A DNA stretch of 40,399 nucleotides from Prolixibacteraceae bacterium. GTDB lineage: Bacteria; Bacteroidota; Bacteroidia; Bacteroidales; Prolixibacteraceae. Made by a program: the position numbers and the translations under genes. The notes beneath the pieces are model-generated. The model saw nothing but the letters and a program-made list of their open reading frames with translations, had not been told where the DNA came from and ran no database searches. Of the stretch, positions 35,237 through 40,399 are shown piece after piece. Position 1 is the stretch's first letter, and each line of letters opens with the position of its first letter. The stretch is from positions 1 through 40,399 of the forward strand of contig JAHEYS010000060.1 of NCBI GenBank assembly GCA_023251475.1, given 5' to 3'.

Positions 35237-36874
35237 ATGTCGAAAGGTTTTTTCAATGTCCCGATTCCTCAGAATGAGCCGATAAAGAGTTACAGGCCCG
35301 GTTCTTCCGAAAGGATGGAGCTCAAATCAATGATCGATGATCTCTGCTCCAAAGTTGTGGAACTTCCCATGTTTATTGGTGGCAAAGAGGTGACCAGTAC
35401 CAGAAAAACTGCGATCCATCCGCCACACGATATCCACCACCTGCTCGGATATTTTTACCAGGGGGATGAGTCACATGTTACTTTGGCAATTGATGCAGCT
35501 TTGGAGGCCCGTTCCGCATGGGCAGAACTTGGCTGGCAACACCGTGCCTCCATCTTTTTAAAGGCTGCAGATCTGCTTGCAGGTCCGTACCGGGCAAAGC
35601 TGAATGCCGCCACGATGCTGGGGCAATCAAAAAATGCCTTTCAGGCGGAGATCGATGCTGCATGTGAACTGGCTGATTTTTACAGATTTGGGGTGAAGTG
35701 CATGACACAGATCTACGAAATGCAACCTGAATCAAACCCCGGAATGTGGAACTACAACGAATACCGTCCGCTTGAAGGGTTTGTGTTTGCGCTGACCCCT
35801 TTTAATTTCACCTCCATAGCCGGTAATCTGCCTGTTGCCCCTGTGATGATGGGGAATGTCTGTGTCTGGAAACCGGCAAAAACGGCGGTTTATTCGGCAG
35901 CAGTCATCATGGAGATCCTAAGGGAGGCAGGGCTCCCCGACGGGGTGATAAACCTTGTTTACGTGTCGGGACCAGCAGCGGGGAAGATCATCTTTAGTCA
36001 TCCCGATTTTGCCGGGATACATTTTACCGGATCAACCGGCGTCTTTCAGGATATCTGGAAGAATATCGGAGAGAATATTTTCAGGTATAAATCATATCCC
36101 CGGATTGTTGGGGAGACCGGAGGCAAAGATTTTATTTTTGCCGATCCAACGGCAAATACCCAGGCGCTCGCCACGGCTATTGTTCGCGGCGCTTTTGAAT
36201 ACCAGGGTCAGAAGTGTTCTGCGGCCTCGCGTGTTTATATTCCCATCTCTATTTGGGAGAAGACCTGGGAATCAGCAGTTTTGCAGTTGCAAAGGATGAA
36301 GATGGGACCCCCGGAAGATTTTACCAGCTTTATCAATGCTGTAATTGACGAAACCTCGTTCGATAAACTCAAAGGTTTCATCGACAGGGCGCGGGCAGAT
36401 GAGGACTCGGAGGTGATCTATGGGGGGAATTGCGATAAATCAATAGGGTATTTTATTCAGCCTACAGTGATTCTTGCCAAAAAAGCCGACTATATCACAA
36501 TGAAAGAGGAGCTTTTTGGCCCTGTTGTCACGATATATGTTTACCCGGATGAGCGGTTGGAAGAGACGCTGACCCTGGTGGATAACACTTCTGCCTATGC
36601 CCTTACCGGCGCAATATTTTCACAGAACAGGTATTCGATTGAGCGGATGGCCAAAAGACTGAGTAATGCTGCGGGCAATTTCTATATTAACGACAAGCCG
36701 ACAGGTGCAGTTGTGGGACAGCAGCCATTTGGTGGGGCAAGAGGATCAGGTACCAATGATAAGGCAGGTTCTGTTTTTAATATGCTTCGCTGGGTTTCGA
36801 TCCGGACTGTAAAAGAGACCTTTGTCCCTGCCACCGATTTTATGTATCCGAATTTTCTACCCGATATTGATTAA
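35237..36874 (+). CDS. pruA: L-glutamate gamma-semialdehyde (1-pyrroline-5-carboxylate) dehydrogenase
   Basis: An NAD-dependent aldehyde dehydrogenase that oxidises glutamate semialdehyde to glutamate, the second step of proline breakdown. Motifs include LTPFNFTSIAGNLPVAPVMMGN, IHFTGSTGVFQDIW, the glutamate motif IVGETGGKDF and the catalytic cysteine in YQGQKCSAASRVYIP. The C-terminal PTGAVVGQQPFGGARGSGTNDKAG matches the group close to mitochondrial P5CDH, as does the start FNVPIPQNEPIKSY. A GTG at 35192 is in frame; I choose the ATG at 35237, giving 545 residues, the family length. It follows the methyltransferase gene by 88 bp but has its own promoter box. Confidence 0.96.
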   Translation: MSKGFFNVPIPQNEPIKSYRPGSSERMELKSMIDDLCSKVVELPMFIGGKEVTSTRKTAIHPPHDIHHLLGYFYQGDESHVTLAIDAALEARSAWAELGWQHRASIFLKAADLLAGPYRAKLNAATMLGQSKNAFQAEIDAACELADFYRFGVKCMTQIYEMQPESNPGMWNYNEYRPLEGFVFALTPFNFTSIAGNLPVAPVMMGNVCVWKPAKTAVYSAAVIMEILREAGLPDGVINLVYVSGPAAGKIIFSHPDFAGIHFTGSTGVFQDIWKNIGENIFRYKSYPRIVGETGGKDFIFADPTANTQALATAIVRGAFEYQGQKCSAASRVYIPISIWEKTWESAVLQLQRMKMGPPEDFTSFINAVIDETSFDKLKGFIDRARADEDSEVIYGGNCDKSIGYFIQPTVILAKKADYITMKEELFGPVVTIYVYPDERLEETLTLVDNTSAYALTGAIFSQNRYSIERMAKRLSNAAGNFYINDKPTGAVVGQQPFGGARGSGTNDKAGSVFNMLRWVSIRTVKETFVPATDFMYPNFLPDID

Positions 36875-36905
36875 CTGCTTTAACAAATCTTTTTCCCGGT
36901 TGACC

Positions 36906-36944
36906 AACTTCTTTACCCCTACCTTTGGTATTGGTAAAGAAGTT
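36906..36944 (+). terminator. Terminator after P5C dehydrogenase
   Basis: AACTTCTTTACC (36906-36917) pairs perfectly with GGTAAAGAAGTT (36933-36944), loop 15 nt, followed by TT, AAAGG and a T-rich stretch. It is 31 bases past the stop. Confidence 0.7.
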
Positions 36945-37009
36945 TTAAAGGTTTTTCTTTTTATTTTGTCGGGGAATCTGTTATTTTGTATTTAAATAGG
37001 CAGTTAAGT

Positions 37010-37312
37010 ATGAAACCGAATTTCTCAAAAAAATTATTCAAAACATTTGCAAACAAATACATGGTTGTATTTGTAGGTTTTTGTTTCTGGATGATCTTTT
37101 TTGACGAGCACAATATCCTGTTTATGCGTCAGAATCTCAATAAGCTGAAGAGATACCGGGTAGAATGCAATTATTACAGGGAGAAGATCCTGGCTGACAG
37201 TGAACGGTTGAAAGAACTTCAGACCAGTTCGAAGAACCTTGAGAAATTTGCCAGGGAGCAGTTTCTGATGAAGAAAAAGAACGAGGATATTTTCGTGATC
37301 ATCGAAAAGTAG
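37010..37312 (+). CDS. Septum formation initiator (DivIC/FtsB)-like protein
   Basis: A small bitopic membrane protein of 100 residues. A basic N-terminus (MKPNFSKKLFKTFANKY) is followed by one transmembrane helix (about 19-36, MVVFVGFCFWMIFFD) and a coiled coil (about 45-80, LNKLKRYRVECNYYREKILADSERLKELQ). It ends in the short conserved segment LEKFAREQFLMKKKNEDIFVI. Such proteins join FtsL in the divisome. TTG at 36986 is in frame upstream, but the ATG at 37010 gives a natural start. YqgE follows 14 bp later. Confidence 0.88.
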   Translation: MKPNFSKKLFKTFANKYMVVFVGFCFWMIFFDEHNILFMRQNLNKLKRYRVECNYYREKILADSERLKELQTSSKNLEKFAREQFLMKKKNEDIFVIIEK

Positions 37313-37326
37313 TAAAGACTTGAATT

Positions 37327-37911
37327 ATGAAACCCGATTTTGATTTTTTCAAAATAGATCGCAGGTTGGCTCCAAAAAAAGGGAGGATACTTATTTCAGA
37401 ACCATTTTTACCCGGAAACTTCTTCAGCCGGTCGACGGTCCTTCTGGTTGAATATTCAGCCACTGGAGCGGTGGGATTTATTTTGAATAAACCCTTTGGA
37501 TCAAAGATCAATGAGTTGTTCGATATATCCCCCGGTATTATACCTGAGATCTATATCGGAGGTCCCGTTGGTAACGACAGCCTCTTTTACATCCATACGC
37601 TTGGAGACAAAGTTGAGGGGAGTCTCCAGATAAAGGATGAGTTGTATTGGGGGGGCAACTTTGAAGCGTTGAAATCGGTTATTCTGTCAGGAAATGCAAG
37701 CGGTGAACAGGTAAAGTTTTTCGTAGGTTATTCGGGATGGAGCGCCGGCCAACTCGAAAATGAGATTACTGAAAATTCATGGCTCGTAGCTGATGTGGAC
37801 ACAAAAATGGTGATGCAAAGCAACCGGAATTTCTGGTTCGAAAGTGTTAAAAAAGCGGGCAAAAAATACGAGACCTGGCTGAATTTCCCTGAAGATCCTA
37901 ATACAAACTAA
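37327..37911 (+). CDS. YqgE/AlgH family protein
   Basis: A 194-residue soluble protein of the YqgE/AlgH (DUF179) family. Typical segments are RILISEPFLPGNFFSRSTVLLVEYSATGAVGFILNKPF near the N-terminus, IYIGGPVGNDSLFYIH, YWGGNFEALK and VKFFVGYSGWSAGQLENEI with SWLVAD. The family's function is not established. It is likely co-transcribed with the DivIC-like gene (14 bp). It ends 5 bp before the stop of the convergent methyltransferase-like gene. Confidence 0.95.
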   Translation: MKPDFDFFKIDRRLAPKKGRILISEPFLPGNFFSRSTVLLVEYSATGAVGFILNKPFGSKINELFDISPGIIPEIYIGGPVGNDSLFYIHTLGDKVEGSLQIKDELYWGGNFEALKSVILSGNASGEQVKFFVGYSGWSAGQLENEITENSWLVADVDTKMVMQSNRNFWFESVKKAGKKYETWLNFPEDPNTN

Positions 37912-37916
37912 GAATA

Positions 37917-38465
37917 TTACCAAAGAAACGGGACAAACCTTTTTGTCCGTTTCATGTAGGCAGTATACTTTTCTCCAAAGAACCCAGTGCACTCTTTTTC
38001 ATCATACAGCGCAGTCAGAAAGAGAAATACAGTGGATGTCAGCGCTGTAATTAGCAGTAAATAAGTCATTTGTTTCAGGAAGATGCCCCATGTTAAGAAG
38101 AGCAGCGAGGCGTACATGGGGTGCCTGATGTACCTGTATATACCAGTTTCAACCAGTCCGGAAGTCTTTTCAAAAGGAAAGAGGTCCTTTTCATCCCGCC
38201 TACTTTGACCCGTTCTCCCCTTTTTTAACTGAATCACACCTGAGATGACCAGATAAACCGAAAAGAACAGGAATATCCACGAAACGAGTTGCTGAATGCT
38301 AAACGGATCATTATACCAGTAACTTACATTCGAAACCAGGAGCCATAAGATACATTCCCAGCTGAAAAAGCGGTAAAAGCCATGACTTTTAACCTCAAAA
38401 AGCGTTCGCCATGATAACAGGATAATTGGTATACTTAAAACTCCGAATGCAATTAATCTTTCCAT
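37917..38465 (-). CDS. Isoprenylcysteine/phospholipid methyltransferase-like membrane protein
   Basis: A 182-residue protein with four or five predicted membrane helices. The C-terminal half carries the ICMT/PEMT-type signature: GLVETGIYRYIRHPMYASLLFLTWGIFL (about residues 105-132) and then EKECTGFFGEKYTAYMKRTKRFVPFL. This region binds SAM in related methyltransferases. In bacteria the substrate is usually unknown. The start is the ATG at 38463-38465. It lies convergent to YqgE and downstream of marC on the same strand; two palindromes sit in the 182-bp gap upstream. Confidence 0.85.
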   Translation of the reverse strand: MERLIAFGVLSIPIILLSWRTLFEVKSHGFYRFFSWECILWLLVSNVSYWYNDPFSIQQLVSWIFLFFSVYLVISGVIQLKKGRTGQSRRDEKDLFPFEKTSGLVETGIYRYIRHPMYASLLFLTWGIFLKQMTYLLLITALTSTVFLFLTALYDEKECTGFFGEKYTAYMKRTKRFVPFLW

Positions 38466-38522
38466 CTCCCGAAAGGATTTAACTTACTAAATTAATTTTT
38501 AAATTCCGTATTTAGGACCCTC

Positions 38523-38563
38523 TTAGTAATTGTCAATTACTAATGTTCTCCGTCAGCTGACGG
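38523..38563. repeat. Two adjacent perfect palindromes
   Basis: TTAGTAATTG (38523-38532) mirrors CAATTACTAA (38534-38543) around a single T, a 10-bp arm palindrome. Six bases further on lies the 14-bp perfect palindrome CCGTCAGCTGACGG (38550-38563). They lie between marC and the methyltransferase-like gene. They could be an operator pair, a terminator structure, or a dispersed repeat. Confidence 0.55.
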
Positions 38564-38647
38564 ATCAATGCCTTATTTGATTGATTTTATGCAATTTATG
38601 AAGATCCAATTAGAACGTTAAAATTTCAATTATTTAAAAGTTATTGT

Positions 38648-39283
38648 TCAACCTTTTACCATCTCCATGATAATTGGTTTAAGTCCGCTGAAGAAGAACT
38701 CCACGGCAATAACCATCATAATTAACCCCATTAATCTCATCATAACATTAATCCCGGTCTGTCCTAAAACCCTGATGATTTTTGACGAACTGTAGAGAAT
38801 GATCCAGGTAATGAGCATGATAATAAAAATAGCGCTGAAAAGGATTATTTTTTTCAGAATATTGTTTGCATCCTCCATCAAAACAATTGCGTTTGTAATC
38901 GCCCCGGGACCACAAATCATCGGAATTGCCAGGGGGGTAATGGAGATATCATTCACATAACTTTTTACCTCGGAGTCTTTTATTTTCACCTGCCCCAATC
39001 TTGCCTGGAGCATGTCCATCCCCATAATAAAGAAGATAACACCCCCCACAATCCTGAAACTGTTGACCGAGATGCCGAAGAACTTAAACAGCAACTGCCC
39101 CGTGAGGGCAAATAAAACAATGGTTGCCAAGGCGATAACAGAAGCCTTTCTTGCAGTGTTATTCCTTTCATGTTCAGACAATTCTGCGGTCATTGTCATG
39201 AATATCGGCATCGTGCTCAGCGGATTAATCAACGTGAAAAAGGAGGTCAGACATAATAGTCCGAATGTTAATGTGTCAGTCAT
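38648..39283 (-). CDS. MarC family integral membrane protein
   Basis: A 211-residue protein with about six transmembrane helices. Family segments include FFTLINPLSTMPIFMTMTAELSEHER near the start, the central hinge FFIMGMDMLQARLGQ, ISITPLAIPMICGPGAITNAIVLMEDA (about residues 111-137) and GINVMMRLMGLIMMVIAVEFFFSGL at the end. MarC proteins were once linked to multiple-antibiotic resistance, but the transported substrate is not established. The start is the ATG at 39281-39283. It appears to be a single gene. Confidence 0.95.
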   Translation of the reverse strand: MTDTLTFGLLCLTSFFTLINPLSTMPIFMTMTAELSEHERNNTARKASVIALATIVLFALTGQLLFKFFGISVNSFRIVGGVIFFIMGMDMLQARLGQVKIKDSEVKSYVNDISITPLAIPMICGPGAITNAIVLMEDANNILKKIILFSAIFIIMLITWIILYSSSKIIRVLGQTGINVMMRLMGLIMMVIAVEFFFSGLKPIIMEMVKG

Positions 39284-39606
39284 ATAACCTTTTCAAAGTT
39301 ACGATATGCATCAGTTTAATTGAATGATCATCTAAAGATAGTTATTATAAATAATTAATTGTCATCAGCGATTCTGCATCGCTGTCCTCAGGGAGCAATT
39401 TCCCCTTTTGAGCTTTTAATTTGGAGTATTAAGTGTGCACTTTTATACGCAGCGCCTGCTACTGCCTGTTTGGGGTGAGCAATTTCTCCCAAATAACTCC
39501 GGAGTTGATGAAATTTGTTTCCTGTCCCGAAGCCTTTCCGGCTTTTTAGGGCAAATTCGAAAGGCTTGTCTGTGAAAATATGAAGATAAACCTTTTTATC
39601 ATTGCC
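39284..39606. other. Intergenic region with several short inverted repeats, no gene seen
   Basis: CAGCGAT (39366-39372) pairs with ATCGCTG (39378-39384) around a 5-nt loop. AACTCCGGAGTT (39495-39506) is a perfect 12-bp palindrome. AAGCCTTTC (39530-39538) pairs with GAAAGGCTT (39559-39567) around 20 nt; this last may end the minus-strand aminotransferase-like gene, which stops at 39607. I see no RNA gene and no convincing promoter for marC. Confidence 0.5.
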
Positions 39607-40399
39607 TTAATTCCCAATTCTGATATCGGGAATGGATAGATGTTCATTTTTCGCGGTCTCACTCAGTTTCGTGGCAATGGTAATAACGCCGTTTACATAA
39701 TACCTGCGGGTGCTCAAACCCAGCACAGGTTGAATTCCGAGACAGTTGTCGATCAGGAACAATTCATCGGCGCTGAGCAGCTCTTCATCGCTGATCTCCC
39801 CTTTTTCAACGATTTTGAAGCCACATTTTTCGGCACATTCGATGACCACCCCAAGGATAGGAGGGGAGTAGCCGTTCGATTCAGGGGAGGGGAAGAAAGC
39901 TGAATCTCCGGTCAGATAGCCAAAAGTACCTCCGATTGATTCACAGGCAAATCCTTTGCTGTTTGAAATAATCAGATTGTTTTTTCCATTGTGGATTGCC
40001 TTTCGCGTTGCTTCACTCCAAAGAAAACGACTTGAGGGCTCATAGGGGGCAGATCCGGAGGGCGATTTTGCCCCGCCACGATAGAAGTCGATTAACGATC
40101 CCCCCTCATTGACGGGGTAAAACCCCCGTGGAAGCTCTTCGGCAGAAAAAAGATAGTCTGTTCCTGATATTCCCGGAATCAGATGAATCGTCACTTTTGC
40201 CGCCAGATAGAGATGATTCTTATTCAATACTCTCGAAACGTCGCGTACAAACCGGGGAAGGTCCCATTCACCGGGTAATGGTAATCCTGTTGCAAGTAAA
40301 GAATTGATCAGGAAGCTGAAATTCTCTTCTGCAAACATTACCAGGTTATTTTCTGTTCTGAAAGATTCCCTGATTCCTGAGTTCAGGCGATAGAGGTCG
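39607..40399 (-). CDS. Aminotransferase class IV-like protein (5' end off the window)
   Basis: The frame is open to the right edge; before the first internal ATG (40338) it reads LYRLNSGIRESFRTENNLV, so the protein begins beyond the window. The layout matches fold type IV PLP enzymes (IlvE, PabC): a basic N-terminal segment, then LYLAAKVTIHLIPG, and a C-terminal half with SEATRKAIHNGKNNLIISNSKGFACESIGGTFGYL and a conserved acidic end (ISDEELLSADELFLIDNCLGIQPV). By alignment by eye, the PLP lysine, normally 10 residues before the Ala of this segment, falls on a Glu in PYEPSSRFLW. It could be an inactive or altered member. Visible part: about 264 residues. Confidence 0.75.
   Translation of the reverse strand, partial: DLYRLNSGIRESFRTENNLVMFAEENFSFLINSLLATGLPLPGEWDLPRFVRDVSRVLNKNHLYLAAKVTIHLIPGISGTDYLFSAEELPRGFYPVNEGGSLIDFYRGGAKSPSGSAPYEPSSRFLWSEATRKAIHNGKNNLIISNSKGFACESIGGTFGYLTGDSAFFPSPESNGYSPPILGVVIECAEKCGFKIVEKGEISDEELLSADELFLIDNCLGIQPVLGLSTRRYYVNGVITIATKLSETAKNEHLSIPDIRIGN

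Noticed and set aside
2805-40399. CRISPR arrays, tRNA or rRNA genes, transposase or phage genes
   Set aside because: I looked for regular spaced repeats, cloverleaf-like segments and typical proteins and found none I could support.

Overview
The window comes from a bacterium of the phylum Bacteroidota, most likely class Bacteroidia (Bacteroidales/Marinilabiliales-like). The evidence is a SusC-type TonB-dependent receptor, a group-typical ddl-rluD-PASTA cluster, a tgt gene without the usual zinc cysteines, a tgt-lptG pair, and several promoters matching the Bacteroidota consensus (TTTG, about 19-21 nt, TAnnTTTG). The assignment rests on reading families from the sequence; no database search was possible.

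Layout. 1-2804 (minus) is a SusC-like receptor cut by the left edge. 2805-3505 is a long non-coding gap with an AT-rich inverted repeat. 3506-13200 is a run of minus-strand housekeeping genes: a YjjG-like HAD nucleotidase, dnaB, ddl, an RluD-type pseudouridine synthase, a PASTA protein, mqnE (futalosine menaquinone pathway), rpmH (too short for most ORF lists), rsmG, an ECF sigma factor and a membrane glycosyltransferase. 13326-17652 (plus) holds tgt, an LptF/LptG permease, and the carboxyltransferase and biotin-carrier subunits of an acyl-CoA carboxylase. 17673-21562 mixes a glycosyltransferase, an OmpH/Skp protein, proline dehydrogenase and a secreted carboxypeptidase-regulatory-like protein. 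21855-27592 is a complete xylose module: GntR-type regulator, xylulokinase, xylose isomerase and xylose/H+ symporter. 27848-35148 is a surface-glycan locus with four glycosyltransferases, gmd, a perosamine-synthase-like aminotransferase and a FkbM methyltransferase; gmd plus the aminotransferase imply GDP-perosamine. 35237-36874 is P5C dehydrogenase, the second step of proline oxidation. 37010-40399 holds a DivIC/FtsB-like protein, a YqgE/AlgH protein, an isoprenylcysteine-methyltransferase-like membrane protein, a MarC protein and an aminotransferase class IV-like protein cut by the right edge.

Most genes are ordinary core or catabolic genes, and I see no clear new multi-gene system, CRISPR array, prophage or transposase. 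The points most worth a second look are: two FNR/CRP-type boxes 32 bp apart before proline dehydrogenase; a nested palindromic element apparently inserted in frame in the YjjG-like gene; a GC-rich hairpin just before xylE; an extra pair of hydrophobic segments in XylE; DnaA-box-like sequence upstream of dnaB near rpmH and rsmG; and a class IV aminotransferase-like protein that seems to lack the PLP lysine.
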